A stretch of 64,000 bases of DNA. It comes from a bacterium. GTDB lineage: Bacteria > Planctomycetota > Planctomycetia > Pirellulales > Pirellulaceae. The position numbers were made by a program, and so were the translations under genes. The stretch spans positions 62,001 through 126,000 of the forward strand of contig JAUIGN010000008.1 of assembly GCA_030430075.1 (NCBI GenBank), in the 5' to 3' direction. Positions within the stretch are counted from its first letter, which is position 1, and every line of letters starts with the position of its first letter. Shown piece by piece: positions 19,394-28,845 of this stretch. Under the pieces are notes generated by a model. The model was not told the DNA's origin and did no database searches. It saw nothing but the letters and a program-made list of their open reading frames with translations.

Positions 19394-21208
19394 TCAGCGG
19401 TTGTCATCGGCGTTGTCCGCATCGTCCGCTGACTTGTTGTCCGCATCGTCGTCGGACTTGTTGTCTCCGTTGTCGTCTGACTTCTCGGCCGGCGCTTCGC
19501 CCGTCCCGGCAGGCGGAGTGTCGTTCGAATCGCCGTTAGTGGCGCCTGGGGCACCGGCTGCCTGCCCGGCTTGGGCGGCGTCACCGGGGGGGGCGTCAAT
19601 CAGCGACGCCTGCCCTTCATTCGCCAGTTTCTTCGCCGCCTCGAACCACTGGTGCTCGGGCCGCGCCAGAATCTCTTCGATGAGCTGAGTCACGACCTCC
19701 GCTTCCGCCGTCCGTCCGGATTCCTCGGCGTGGTGCACGATCTCGCGGGCCTGGGGAATCAATTCCTGGTAGAACCGTTCGGCAACCTCGAACATGCCGT
19801 GCCAGTGGGCGTAGTCAGGAGCCATCATCGAGGCACCGTGGCGAGCCCGCCGCCCCTCGTGGTGCCAGAGATAGAACCAGGTCCATTCGATTTCGTCGTC
19901 GAAGTCTGCCTTGGTGATGAGCTGTTGTTCGTGCAAGGCGTTCATCAGGGCCTGTCCTGGCTTGGCGAATTTCTCGTTGTAATTCACCACGAAGTCGTCG
20001 TACTGCGAATAGAACGCGTTGACGTAGTTGGGCGTATGGCAGTGCAGGCAGACGTTTTTCATTTCCTGCCGTTTTTCCTGCCACGTGTTGACGACCAGTT
20101 CGCGACGCTTATCCGGGTCCTTTTCCTTGACGACGTGGCCCTCGGCATCGGTGTCCATCACGATACTGACCGGCGGCCGGTTGCTCCAGGAAATCCGTTC
20201 GCCCGGGTCGTGGGTGACACGACCGCCGTTGCGAGAGTGTCCCGACATGTGACAGGTCGCACAGGTTGGCGCTTGCGTGTAGTCTTCACCCAGCACCCAA
20301 TCGTGAGCGTCCAGGTTCATGTGATCCTTGAGATCCCGGAAGGCGACGCCGTGCTTTGATTCCTCGTAGATCTCCTTTTGCGGATGGTCCGGGCCGAGAT
20401 GGCACTTGCCGCAATTCTCCGGCTGGCGAGCACGCCGGGGTGAGAAGTCGTGGCGCGAGTGGCAGGCCGAACAGGAGCCCAGGGAGCCGTCGAGGTTCAG
20501 CCGGCCGATGCCCGTATTCGGCCAGGCGCTGGTATCGAGAAGCGGGGCACCGTTTTCATCTTTCTTGATGCGGGCGACCGCGTCGGCGTTGGTCGGCTGG
20601 CCCCGTTCGTCCGGTTCGAGCTCATCGACCGTGATCAGCCCGCCATCCTTGGCCACCAGGCCAACCTTGCTGCCATGGCATTGTTTGCAGCCCACATTGA
20701 CGCTCGCCATGCCGTTGACAAGATCGACGTCACGTCCCGGCGTGGGGGAGTGAGGATTGAACGGCTCGCGATTCCCTTCGACGGTTTCCGCCAGGAAATT
20801 GTCCAGCGAGGCCAGGATGTTGCCGGCTCGCGCGTGGTGGCTGGCCATGAACTCCTGAGTCTCCGTCTTGTGACAGCGACCGCAATCCTTGGGCGTAACG
20901 ATGGTTGCGATCGTGGCCCCGTAGTGGGCAAACGCGTCCGCATCCCCCTTCTCCGCCAAGTGACACTCGACGCAGCCGACTCCTTTCAAGGCGTGAGTAC
21001 TGCCCTCCCAGTGGTCGATGATCCCGGGCGACGACTTGTCGTGGCACTCGACGCAGGACTTCGATCCTGCCGGCACCGAAACGGAATGCGCCGCCAGGCC
21101 CGCTTCTTGTCGTCGCCGTGCGACCTCCATGGCTTGTACAAAGATCAGGGAGCCGAGAAAGGCGAAGCCGAGAATCCCGATAATCAGTTGCTTTGTTTTG
21201 ACAGTCAT
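19394..21208 (-). CDS. Octahaem cytochrome c, hydroxylamine-oxidoreductase-like
   Basis: The start ATG 21208 gives an N-terminal membrane/export helix (QLIIGILGFAFLGSLIFVQAM). The longer frame to 21316 overlaps the end of the cytochrome b gene and lacks support. The protein has 604 residues with eight CXXCH motifs (first at residues 52-56, last CLHCH). A C-terminal block PDYAHWHGMFEV resembles the haem-4 region of the hydroxylamine oxidoreductase (HAO) family, where a Tyr cross-links to the catalytic haem. The final ~60 residues are an Asp/Asn/Lys-rich low-complexity tail. It is the third gene of an operon with a Rieske protein and cytochrome b, an arrangement known from anammox planctomycetes for bc-type complexes with HAO-like subunits. 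A role as periplasmic electron acceptor or oxidoreductase of that complex is inferred, and ammonia oxidation is not implied. Confidence 0.88.
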   Translation of the reverse strand: MTVKTKQLIIGILGFAFLGSLIFVQAMEVARRRQEAGLAAHSVSVPAGSKSCVECHDKSSPGIIDHWEGSTHALKGVGCVECHLAEKGDADAFAHYGATIATIVTPKDCGRCHKTETQEFMASHHARAGNILASLDNFLAETVEGNREPFNPHSPTPGRDVDLVNGMASVNVGCKQCHGSKVGLVAKDGGLITVDELEPDERGQPTNADAVARIKKDENGAPLLDTSAWPNTGIGRLNLDGSLGSCSACHSRHDFSPRRARQPENCGKCHLGPDHPQKEIYEESKHGVAFRDLKDHMNLDAHDWVLGEDYTQAPTCATCHMSGHSRNGGRVTHDPGERISWSNRPPVSIVMDTDAEGHVVKEKDPDKRRELVVNTWQEKRQEMKNVCLHCHTPNYVNAFYSQYDDFVVNYNEKFAKPGQALMNALHEQQLITKADFDDEIEWTWFYLWHHEGRRARHGASMMAPDYAHWHGMFEVAERFYQELIPQAREIVHHAEESGRTAEAEVVTQLIEEILARPEHQWFEAAKKLANEGQASLIDAPPGDAAQAGQAAGAPGATNGDSNDTPPAGTGEAPAEKSDDNGDNKSDDDADNKSADDADNADDNR

Positions 21209-21291
21209 GGCCGTTCGGTCGCTTCCAAGTAGTGAATGGCTTGGGATGGCCGCTTCCAGGTCGATGGAGGGCGGTCCGGGTTGTCGAGAAG

Positions 21292-22341
21292 TCAGTGCGT
21301 GGCGACGGCTTCCCAAACCGTCAGGCCGATCAACAGGAACGTCGCCACGATTCCGATGTAAACACTGATTTCCTTGATCCCCGTCAACTTGACGAGCGTC
21401 CGGTCAATCCAGGGCCAGGCAAACATGGCAGCCAGGATAAAGCCGGTGCTGATGACGGCAAAGGTCAGCGAAAACAGTTTCAGCCAGCGGAACGAGACGT
21501 AAAAGAACCACTCGGGTTTGATCACTTCCGGTGTCGTTTGGGGATCCGCCTGCGGTCCCATCGTCGCTGGGAAGATGGTGGCGAGCGCGCTCAGTACGAT
21601 CATCAGCACCAGTCCCACGCCCAGTTCGGTCAAAACGTGATCCGGGAAGAAGTTGAAGTGCGGCGGCTGATCGTCCGGGTCGTCTTCGAATCGCAATTCC
21701 GTCACGCCGTGCAGGCGAATAAACATGATGTGCACGGCGACCAGGAGCATGATGGTCGAGGGCAGGATGGCGGCATGCATGATGTAGAACCGCGACAGCG
21801 TCCGCTCGTTATATCCATCCCCGGCCAGCAGCATCTGCTTGGCGAGGTGCCCCGCCACGGGGACCGCATCACTGATGTTCGCGGCGACCGTCGCCCCCCA
21901 GTAGCTCAACTGCTCAAAGACCAGGCTGTATCCTGTGAAGCCGGTCAGCAGGGTGCACATCAGCAGGCACATCCCAATCACCCAGTTCAGCTCGCGCGGG
22001 CGCCGGTAGGCGCCCGTGAAATAGACCCGCATCTGGTGCAGAATCACGGATGCGATCATCAGTGTGGCAGCCCACTTGTGCAGGCTGCGGAGGTACCACC
22101 CGAAGGCAGCTTCCTCGGTGATGTACCGCACCGACTCGTAGGCGGTCGAAGCCGTGGGCTGATAATAAAAGGCCAGCAAGATCCCGGTCACGATCTGAAC
22201 GACGAACAGGTAGGCCGGCGTACCGCCCAAGGCAAACCACCAGCGTTTGAGGTGGTATGGGACCGGTTCGTTCGTGAGTTCGCGGAGTTGCTCGCCGCTG
22301 ATCGGCACGCGTTCGGAAAACCACTCGCTCAAGCGACTCAT
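21292..22341 (-). CDS. Cytochrome b (b6/bc1-type) with fused C-terminal half
   Basis: A 349-residue membrane protein starting at ATG 22341, whose A-T-G-A overlaps the Rieske stop codon (translational coupling). Four-helix-bundle haem ligands are His88/His102 (SLHKW, LHQMR) and His189/His204 (MHAA, VHIMF). The second pair has 14 residues between the histidines, as in b6-type proteins. The Qo-site motif appears as PEWFF (276-280) in the C-terminal, subunit-IV-like half, so both halves are in one chain. It would oxidise quinol and pass electrons to the Rieske centre and the octahaem cytochrome encoded downstream. Confidence 0.93.
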   Translation of the reverse strand: MSRLSEWFSERVPISGEQLRELTNEPVPYHLKRWWFALGGTPAYLFVVQIVTGILLAFYYQPTASTAYESVRYITEEAAFGWYLRSLHKWAATLMIASVILHQMRVYFTGAYRRPRELNWVIGMCLLMCTLLTGFTGYSLVFEQLSYWGATVAANISDAVPVAGHLAKQMLLAGDGYNERTLSRFYIMHAAILPSTIMLLVAVHIMFIRLHGVTELRFEDDPDDQPPHFNFFPDHVLTELGVGLVLMIVLSALATIFPATMGPQADPQTTPEVIKPEWFFYVSFRWLKLFSLTFAVISTGFILAAMFAWPWIDRTLVKLTGIKEISVYIGIVATFLLIGLTVWEAVATH

Positions 22342-22871
22342 GCAGTTCCTTCCGACGGCGTGACGGTGATCGAATCCAGCGGTACGGCGATCAACAGCAG
22401 ATTTCCCTGTACTTGCAGGGGAAATCGAGTGAGTTCCTGTTTCGCCTTGGCGGGCGGACCCAAGGTTGCTTTGCCGTTGGCGTCGAATGCCCCGTTGTGG
22501 CAGGGGCAGAAGAAGCGGTCGTTGACCGCCTCCCAATGAACCTGACAGCCAAGGTGCGGGCAAATACTCGACAGCGCCACGAATGATTCGGCCGCGTCTC
22601 CTTCCGACTGGCGGGCCACCACGACCTGCGCTCCCGATGGCATCGTAAACGGCAATGACTCGCCTACGTCCAACCGGTCCAGTGTGCAGACAAACTGCCA
22701 GACGGCCTTCCCGGCGTCGGCCGGGTAAAGGAACTTGCCGACCTGAAACCCGAGCGTTCCGTAGCCGGCGGCCAAGCCTCCACACATGACAATTGTCGAA
22801 GACCGGTTGAGAAATGCACGCCGGTCGGATCCGCCATCTTGTGCACCAGGACCGGTCGCATCGTCGTCCAT
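22338..22871 (-). CDS. Rieske iron-sulfur protein of the cytochrome bc-type complex
   Basis: A 177-residue protein, the first gene of the Rieske / cytochrome b / octahaem operon. SDRRAFLNRS followed by a hydrophobic stretch (residues 26-48) is a Tat-like signal anchor, as usual for Rieske proteins exported with their cluster. The [2Fe-2S] ligands are in CPHLGC (Cys104, His106) and CPCHNG (Cys122 or Cys124, His125). The extra Cys109 and the other Cys of the second box would form the stabilising disulfide typical of bc1/b6f Rieske proteins. It takes electrons from quinol at the Qo site. Confidence 0.95.
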   Translation of the reverse strand: MDDDATGPGAQDGGSDRRAFLNRSSTIVMCGGLAAGYGTLGFQVGKFLYPADAGKAVWQFVCTLDRLDVGESLPFTMPSGAQVVVARQSEGDAAESFVALSSICPHLGCQVHWEAVNDRFFCPCHNGAFDANGKATLGPPAKAKQELTRFPLQVQGNLLLIAVPLDSITVTPSEGTA

Positions 22872-22992
22872 GGGTGAATCTCGATTGAGAGGTTCGACGT
22901 GAGGTCAGACGAACAGTGTACCCCCCAAAGATCGCATGTCAACGCCCGGCGCATGCGCCGGAAGGGCAGCGGTTGATGCCCAAAGCACGACG

Positions 22993-23009
22993 GTCATGCT
23001 GTGCGTGAC
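22993..23009 (+). repeat. REP-like palindrome GTCATGC-TGT-GCGTGAC (one mismatch)
   Basis: A variant of the GTCATGC/GCATGAC hairpin family, lying between the divergent Rieske operon and the deacylase gene. Confidence 0.55.
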
Positions 23010-23025
23010 GGACTGCTGAGCCTGC

Positions 23026-23031
23026 TATACT
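23026..23031 (+). promoter_or_regulatory. Candidate -10 box (TATACT) for the deacylase gene
   Basis: TATACT lies 140 bp before GTG 23171. The palindrome at 22993-23009 would overlap the -35 position. No strong -35 hexamer is visible, so confidence is low. Confidence 0.25.
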
Positions 23032-23170
23032 TTTGTCCCGGACCGCGACGGTCGGATCTTCAAACCACTCCCTTTCCACTTCCGCCCACGAGCCTGTTCC
23101 TGCGTTTGCCGCAATCCGTAGAACTCGGTATCCGGAGAACGCGGATCGCCGGAATAATAAGGAACTTGTT

Positions 23171-24196
23171 GTGCCCCATGCCAGTCCCATCACGACCGAC
23201 GTCGACTTCGCTCGCGACGGCAAGCAGTTTGGCCACCTGGCCGTCCCTCAATCAACGAACTCCGCCGGCTGGGCCAAATGTCTTGTTCCGATTACCGTCA
23301 TCCGCAATGGAGACGGCCCGACGGCCCTCTTGTTTGGCGGGAACCACGGTGACGAATTCGAGGGCCCGGTAACGCTCTTGAACTTGGCGCGGCGGTTGCG
23401 GCCTGAACAGATCCGCGGTCGCGTGATCATGGTGCCGATGTTGAATCGACCGGCCATCGCCGCGGGAACGAGGCTCTCTCCAATCGATGGCGTCAACATG
23501 AACCGCGCCTTTCCCGGTCATCCCGGCGATACGATCACCGGGATGATTGCCCACTATGTGTCCAGCAACTTGCTGCCGCTGGCCGACCTGGTGATCGACA
23601 TTCATTCCGGTGGATCCTCCATGCATATGCTGCCGTCGGTGAACATGCATCGGCTCGAGAATCAGCCGCAGATGGAACGGATGTTGGAGGCGGCACACGC
23701 CTGGCGGGCTCCTTACATCTTCTTGTATCGCGACGTGGCGGGCGCCGGCCTCCTGCCGTCGCATGCCGAACAGATGGGGAAGGTAACGCTCGGTACGGAG
23801 ATGGGCAGCAAGGCGCAGTTCGGCGTGGAGACACTCGGCATCACCTCGCGGGGCGTCGACAATGTTCTGCATTGGGCGGAGATACTCGTTGAACCGCCGC
23901 CGACCGGCGGCTCGGGCGCGGCCAGTCAGGTCGTGGAAGCGGGTGACGAGAGTGATTACCTGATGGCCCCGACGAGCGGTATATTTGAGCCGCTCCAGGA
24001 ACTTGGCGACCAGATCGTGCGCGGCCAGGTGATTGGTCGACTCCACGATATCGAGCGTCCCCAGCAGCCGCCGGAAGAGATCCGGACTGAGAGCGCGGGG
24101 ATTCTGTTCGCTCGCCGCAGCGTTCCGCTTACCGCCCAAGGTGAGTGCTTGGCGGTCATCACGCGGGTGGTTGACCCGGTATCGACCAAATCGTAG
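23171..24196 (+). CDS. AstE/aspartoacylase-family zinc deacylase (DoeB-like)
   Basis: The start is GTG 23171 with AAGGA seven bases upstream, giving 341 residues. The longer frame to 23033 lacks conserved sequence. Zinc-site motifs are GGNHGDEFEG (His60, Glu63) and DIHSGG (His146), as in the succinylglutamate desuccinylase / aspartoacylase branch of the M14 fold. The C-terminal ~90 residues (MAPTSGIFEPLQELGDQIV) form a small beta-barrel-like domain as in DoeB-type N-acetyl-diaminobutyrate deacetylases. It would remove an acyl group from an amino acid in the cytoplasm. No ectoine genes are nearby, so the DoeB substrate is not implied. Confidence 0.85.
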   Translation: MPHASPITTDVDFARDGKQFGHLAVPQSTNSAGWAKCLVPITVIRNGDGPTALLFGGNHGDEFEGPVTLLNLARRLRPEQIRGRVIMVPMLNRPAIAAGTRLSPIDGVNMNRAFPGHPGDTITGMIAHYVSSNLLPLADLVIDIHSGGSSMHMLPSVNMHRLENQPQMERMLEAAHAWRAPYIFLYRDVAGAGLLPSHAEQMGKVTLGTEMGSKAQFGVETLGITSRGVDNVLHWAEILVEPPPTGGSGAASQVVEAGDESDYLMAPTSGIFEPLQELGDQIVRGQVIGRLHDIERPQQPPEEIRTESAGILFARRSVPLTAQGECLAVITRVVDPVSTKS

Positions 24197-24279
24197 CCAG
24201 GTTGCGCCAGCCGTTGGTGAGTCACCTGTTGTCGTCCGCTTGCCCCAGCGTGGGGAGCAGGTCGAGCGAACCCGAACGA

Positions 24280-24413
24280 CTCATGAACGACTCATGAACG
24301 AGCAATCATTGAGAGCAAGTCGTGGTTTCGCAATCGCGTTTGGTGAACTTGCCCAAGGCGCCGCGCAGATCAGCCGGAACGCGTTCGCGTTCGAGGTGTG
24401 CTGCTTTCGACGA
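24280..24413 (+). repeat. Dispersed ~130-bp element, copy B
   Basis: It aligns along its length with the reverse complement of 4183-4316 and with 29069-29190, with landmarks GCAAGTCG, TTTGGTGAACTTGCCCAAGG and CCGGAACGCG. It runs straight into the tandem array at 24422. Confidence 0.65.
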
Positions 24414-24421
24414 AACCGGGG

Positions 24422-24567
24422 CTAACGCCCGACGGCTGATGGAAGATCCGGGGGAAACGCCCTGGGGCTGATGGAAGATCCGGGGAAACGCCCTGGGGCT
24501 GATGGGAAAACCGGGGCTAACGCCCGACGGCTGATGGAAGATCTGGGGAAACGCCCAACGGGCAATG
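24422..24567 (+). repeat. Tandem 31-32-bp repeat, five units
   Basis: The block AACGCCC begins at 24424, 24456, 24487, 24519 and 24550, with GGCTGATGG(A/G)A(A/G)(A/G) between. One unit occurs in reverse beside copy A (4153-4179). The gap 24197-24645 contains only these repeats. Confidence 0.8.
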
Positions 24568-24645
24568 AATTATGCATGCGAAGGGTTCGCGTCCATTCGT
24601 TTGCGGCCCGTGCAAGCGCGCTTTGTTCGGTGAGCGACAACCGAC

Positions 24646-27600
24646 TCAGGGAAGCGTATCCAGGTATTGCAGGAGATCGGCCATTGCCTGGAGGTCCACG
24701 TCCTTCTCCAAGCCTTCCGGCATGAACGAGATGCCCGTGCTTTGCAACGCTTCGATTTCGGCACGGCGAATCGTGATCCGCGTTCCGTCAGGGCGACGAA
24801 TCGCCAGGCTGTTCGCACTTTCTTCCTCAATCATTCCGGTCGTGACGCGTCCATCTTCGGTCTGAATCACGTAGGATTGAAACTGCGGCTTCACTTCACG
24901 GTTTGGGTCGAGAACATTGAGCATCACGGCGGGCAGTCCGCGATTGCGAATGCCCTTCAGGTCGGCGCCAATGGCGGTCCCCACACCTTCTAACTGATGG
25001 CAGGCAGAACAGACCCGCTTGAAGACGGCCTTCCCCCGCAGTTCGTCTCCTGTCCGCGTCAACGCGGCCTGGTACCGGTCGATCACTTGCTGCCGCTTGG
25101 CCAGCCCGGCGTCCGCGTATAGCTTGCCGACTCGGGCAGCGATCTCTTCTTGTGGGTGCTGTTTGAGCAGTTCGACGCGTGCCGAATCCAAGTCGCTGCG
25201 GCTAATCTTGCCGGCGTCGATCTGATCAAGCAAGGAGGCGATCCAGGACGGGCGGGATAACAGGGTCTCTGCCGCCTGAGCCCGCAATGCAGGGCTCAGC
25301 CCGCGCCATGCTGCCAGGACCAGGTTCGCCACTTCCGGCCGATCGTATTCGGCCAGCGAGGCCAGCACGGCCGCCTGGACCTCGATCGGCTCGCGCAGGT
25401 CCAGCAATCCTGTGAACAGCGGACGAACACTCTCCAGAGGTGCAAGCCGCAGGCTGCGGATTGCCGCCACGCGTGCCGGCACGGGTTGCTTCGTATCCCC
25501 GGCGATGGTCCGCGATTCGCTCAGCAATTCGTCCAGCAAATCGCCCGCCTTGCCGCCGGCAGCCGCCAGCATCCGCTCGCGGGCCTCGCCGACCTGTTTT
25601 TGCACCAGGGCCTGCACCAGGTCCGAGGCCAGCGGTTGCTCATCCTTCGGCAAGCCATTGATGACCTGCAAGACGGCAGCCAGCTCGTCGGTCCGGTTAA
25701 CGGCCCCGATCTGCTTGGCCAACGTAAGCAGGAAGTCACGGCCGTGAGGGGTGGAACGGAATGCGGCATTCCGGCCCAGCTCGGCAAATACCGGTCCAGC
25801 TCCCTCTCGCAAAGAACTGAGTACTGCCAGGCGCACCCACGAGTCCGCACCGTCGGCAATCACGATCGACGCCAGGGCCTGGTTACGAGCTGTCCCGCGG
25901 ACGGCACCTAGCGAGAAGGCCGCCTGATAACGGACCGTCAGGTCGGCGTCGGTTGCTGACGCGACCAGCCGGGCTGCGATTGCGGGCGATGTCGGGGCAC
26001 GCGATTCGCAAAGCTGCAAGGCTTGCACTCGTACCCGCGGATCGGTGTCGACGAGGGCGGCAAGCAAGGTCGTCTCGTCCAGCGCCTCCAGTCCTGCCAG
26101 CGAATGCAAGGCCGTCATCCGGCCAACCGGACGGGAACTGCCGGCCGCCAAAGCCTTCAGTGGTGGAACGGCACGGCGATCCTGGCGCGAGTAGATCAAA
26201 CGCGATGCCGTGTCGCGGTGCCATCCATTGGCATGTTCCAGCAAGGCAACCAGCTCAATCGTCGTGGCGGAATCCAGGCGGGGTGTAGGACGCGGTTTGA
26301 ATCCAACCGGCGCCAAACGGTAAATCCGACCACGATCGTTGCCCGCCACGGGGTCGATGAACTCCAGGAATTCGGGCGGGAGGAACGCGGCCCCTTCGAT
26401 CAGTCCCCGGTAGATGTCCAAGGCGAACAGTGTCCCGTCCGGCGCGTTGGCAAACTGTACCGGGCGTGTCCAGATGTCGCGCGTGGCGAAGAATTCTCGC
26501 TCTGCGTCGGCGCGCCGAGCGGTTACGCCGACACCGTTCGCTTGCAGTGTCGCCCGGTAGATCAAGTTGTTGGCGACGTCCCCCACCAACAGGTTTCCTC
26601 GAAAATCAGCCGGCCAGGCGTCACCCCGGTAGATGGTGATTCCGGTGGCGCCGGTAAAGAACCCGAACGGCGTGCCTCCTTCGTCGGAGCCGCGAAATTT
26701 GCCCGTCTTGCGGAGGCTGGTGCGCAACTCGCGCCACGGCTCGTTGGGACTGATCCGATACAGCTTGGTGAATTTTCCGTCAGGCGCGATGTCCACGGCG
26801 GCGGCGGGTGCTTCCAGGTTGGGATTGCGGGCCAGGTAGCGATCGTCCAACATCAGCGTCTGCGCCGGCACACTGTTGGAGCATACGAACTTGCGTCCCC
26901 AGTCGTCCATGCTGAGACCGTGTTGACCGCCGCCGCTGGTCAACTCGAAACGCGTCAGATCGCGCGGATCGAAGACGAATCCGCGACCGCGGACCGAAAC
27001 CGCGGGGCCGTCCGCGCCACCGCCAATCCGAATGTTGCCGCCCGAGAGATTGGTCGAGACGTGAATTCGGTTGTCGAAGCCCCAGCGGAACGAATTGAGA
27101 TGCGCTTCGCCCGCCTTGTCCGTGCCAAACCCCGTAAAGACGACCTGGCGTAAATCGACGTGCCCATCGCCGTCCGTATCCTTGACGTACAGCAAGTCGG
27201 GGGCCGCACCGACAAACAGCCCACCGTCCCAACAGAGGACCGCGGTTGGATACGCGAGCCCGTCGACATAGACCGAGCTCTTCTCGTACCGCCCATCCTG
27301 GTCGACGTCCTCCAGCATGCGGATCGTTCCCTGCATCTCGAATCCGTCGACGGCATACCCGTTGTACTCCGGCAATTCGACAACGAACATCCGCCCCCGT
27401 TCATCGAAGTCGACCGCCACCGGATCCCGCACCAGCGGTTCGGCCGCCACCAGCGTTGCCTCGAAGCCGTCAATCATCTCGATCTGCGCCCGCGAGTCGT
27501 CCGGCTCCCGTGGAGGGATTTTGGGCAACCGGGCGGCTAACTCAGAGATCGTCGATTCGCCGTCTTGGGCGTCGAGCGGACGTGCGGACCAGGGGGCGAC

Positions 27601-27660
27601 GCAGAGAGCAACGAGGAGGGCGAGCAGCGGCAGTCGGATGAATCGCAATGGTTGGGGCAT
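24646..27660 (-). CDS. PVC-type membrane-bound dehydrogenase with HEAT repeats and haem domain
   Basis: A 1004-residue exported protein with signal peptide (LPLLALLVALCVAPWSARPLDA). The N-terminal ~400 residues form a beta-propeller of the planctomycete/verrucomicrobial dehydrogenase family (TIGR02604-like: VDFDERGRMFVVELPEYN, GLAYPTAVLCWDGG). The middle ~350 residues are HEAT-like helices (DTDPRVRVQALQL). The C-terminal ~130 residues carry a mono-haem c domain with CSACH near residue 880 and the following LNVLDPNREVKPQFQSY block typical of TIGR02603. Substrates are not established for the family; sugar or alcohol oxidation is usually proposed. It stands alone, divergent from the DUF1559 region. 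Confidence 0.93.
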   Translation of the reverse strand: MPQPLRFIRLPLLALLVALCVAPWSARPLDAQDGESTISELAARLPKIPPREPDDSRAQIEMIDGFEATLVAAEPLVRDPVAVDFDERGRMFVVELPEYNGYAVDGFEMQGTIRMLEDVDQDGRYEKSSVYVDGLAYPTAVLCWDGGLFVGAAPDLLYVKDTDGDGHVDLRQVVFTGFGTDKAGEAHLNSFRWGFDNRIHVSTNLSGGNIRIGGGADGPAVSVRGRGFVFDPRDLTRFELTSGGGQHGLSMDDWGRKFVCSNSVPAQTLMLDDRYLARNPNLEAPAAAVDIAPDGKFTKLYRISPNEPWRELRTSLRKTGKFRGSDEGGTPFGFFTGATGITIYRGDAWPADFRGNLLVGDVANNLIYRATLQANGVGVTARRADAEREFFATRDIWTRPVQFANAPDGTLFALDIYRGLIEGAAFLPPEFLEFIDPVAGNDRGRIYRLAPVGFKPRPTPRLDSATTIELVALLEHANGWHRDTASRLIYSRQDRRAVPPLKALAAGSSRPVGRMTALHSLAGLEALDETTLLAALVDTDPRVRVQALQLCESRAPTSPAIAARLVASATDADLTVRYQAAFSLGAVRGTARNQALASIVIADGADSWVRLAVLSSLREGAGPVFAELGRNAAFRSTPHGRDFLLTLAKQIGAVNRTDELAAVLQVINGLPKDEQPLASDLVQALVQKQVGEARERMLAAAGGKAGDLLDELLSESRTIAGDTKQPVPARVAAIRSLRLAPLESVRPLFTGLLDLREPIEVQAAVLASLAEYDRPEVANLVLAAWRGLSPALRAQAAETLLSRPSWIASLLDQIDAGKISRSDLDSARVELLKQHPQEEIAARVGKLYADAGLAKRQQVIDRYQAALTRTGDELRGKAVFKRVCSACHQLEGVGTAIGADLKGIRNRGLPAVMLNVLDPNREVKPQFQSYVIQTEDGRVTTGMIEEESANSLAIRRPDGTRITIRRAEIEALQSTGISFMPEGLEKDVDLQAMADLLQYLDTLP

Positions 27661-27963
27661 GGCGGCACGTGGGGCGGTGAGCGTGGGGCGGGCGACTCTT
27701 GGCGGCAGTCGCAGGCAAGACCGGTCCCGCCATTATAGCCGGGGACGCGCGCGAATTCCGGACAACGCGAAATCGTCCACCCGGCAGCCGCCATGCCGTG
27801 GTGTGTGTCACCCCGTGAAGCGTTCCTCCGTTCTTGCCGCCACTCAGTAGGTCATGCTGTGCATGACGTCTCGCGACAGGCCCGCCAGCAGGACGTAAGC
27901 CGCCGCGACGCCGCGGAAGTCGCCACCGTCGCCAGGCGGTGGACGGAGGATATGACTTTACGC
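27661..27963 (-). other. Intergenic region with REP-like palindrome
   Basis: A gap of about 300 bp between the dehydrogenase and DUF1559 genes. The hairpin GTCATGC-TGT-GCATGAC lies at 27851-27867, with the flanking AGTAG and GTCTCGCGACAGG shared in part with the copy at 6954. Nothing else was recognised. Confidence 0.6.
27851..27867 (+). repeat. REP-like palindrome GTCATGC-TGT-GCATGAC
   Basis: A perfect 7-bp stem with a 3-nt loop, preceded by GTAG as in the 39.35 and 44.89 kb copies. Confidence 0.75.
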
Positions 27964-28845
27964 TCAGAATGCGTTGACTACGTTCCCGTCATTCCGCGTG
28001 ATGAGCGACCGCAGCAAGCCCGGGTCGATCGTGTTGGCCAGGAATTTCACCGCCCCATCGGCTAGGACGACCGACATGCCGCCAGGATGCGAACTTCCCA
28101 ACTCCGCTCCGGCGCCGTTGATGACCGGTTGCAGTTGTTCGAGGTCCAGGTCGGCGGGCTCCATCCAACTCGTCGAGGAACCGGCCACTTCGACAACCAG
28201 GATCGTATTGGCGGTCCCGTCAGTGACATCGCGGAAGCCGATCTGGTTGGTCCCTTCAAACATCGTTCCCGGCCCCACAATCACCTTGTAGTCGGTACGG
28301 TACGGGTCACCACCCTTCACGGAGGGACAGCAGTAGGGTGAAATCACCGTTTGCGCCAAGGCCAGGTTCTGAGGTGAATCCCAGGCGGAGTTGAGGTCGA
28401 TCTGCTGATAGAGGCCGTCTTGCTCAAGGTACGGCAAGATCAACGTTCTCCAGCTATGCAGCTTGTTCCCATCGGCATCGACCGTGTAGGCCGGCGGGAA
28501 GGCATCGTGGACCGTCGCGTAACTGTGCATCGCCAAGGCAATCTGCTTGAGGTTGTTCGAGCATTGCATCCGCTGCGCCGCGCCCTTCGCCGAACCGACC
28601 GCCGGCAGAACCAAGGCCAACACGCCCAGCCCGCCGCAAGTAAGGAACCCCAAGACCAGCGTCAGCGCGATGTACAACCCGGAGGCACTCGAAGACGACG
28701 GTTTGGGTTTCCCTGCCTGAGGCTTCTCTGCCGCGGCAATCGTGACCGTCGCGCCGCAACCGGCACACGGCCCGCTTTGTCCGACATAGGTGTCCGCCAC
28801 CTGCGTTCGATGGCCGCAATGGGGGCATTGGAATGGAATGGGCAT
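27964..28845 (-). CDS. DUF1559 (SBP_bac_10-like) protein with zinc ribbon and membrane helix
   Basis: The start is ATG 28845 with GGAGGG seven bases upstream, giving 293 residues. The N-terminus is a zinc ribbon (CPHCG at 7-11, CAGCG at 27-31). After a linker, a hydrophobic helix (about 50-75: IALTLVLGFLTCGGLGVLALVL) precedes the DUF1559 start (QCSNNLKQIALAMHSY) and a body with FPPAYTVD and SSHPGGMSVVLADG. DUF1559 proteins are greatly expanded in planctomycetes and have a pilin-like N-terminus, usually with a prepilin cleavage site. Here the zinc ribbon and helix replace that start, suggesting a membrane-anchored regulatory or envelope role. Function is unknown. Confidence 0.85.
   Translation of the reverse strand: MPIPFQCPHCGHRTQVADTYVGQSGPCAGCGATVTIAAAEKPQAGKPKPSSSSASGLYIALTLVLGFLTCGGLGVLALVLPAVGSAKGAAQRMQCSNNLKQIALAMHSYATVHDAFPPAYTVDADGNKLHSWRTLILPYLEQDGLYQQIDLNSAWDSPQNLALAQTVISPYCCPSVKGGDPYRTDYKVIVGPGTMFEGTNQIGFRDVTDGTANTILVVEVAGSSTSWMEPADLDLEQLQPVINGAGAELGSSHPGGMSVVLADGAVKFLANTIDPGLLRSLITRNDGNVVNAF

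Noticed and set aside
23033..23170. Longer N-terminus of the AstE/DoeB-like deacylase
   Set aside because: The extra residues are not family-like, and a good AAGGA site precedes GTG 23171.
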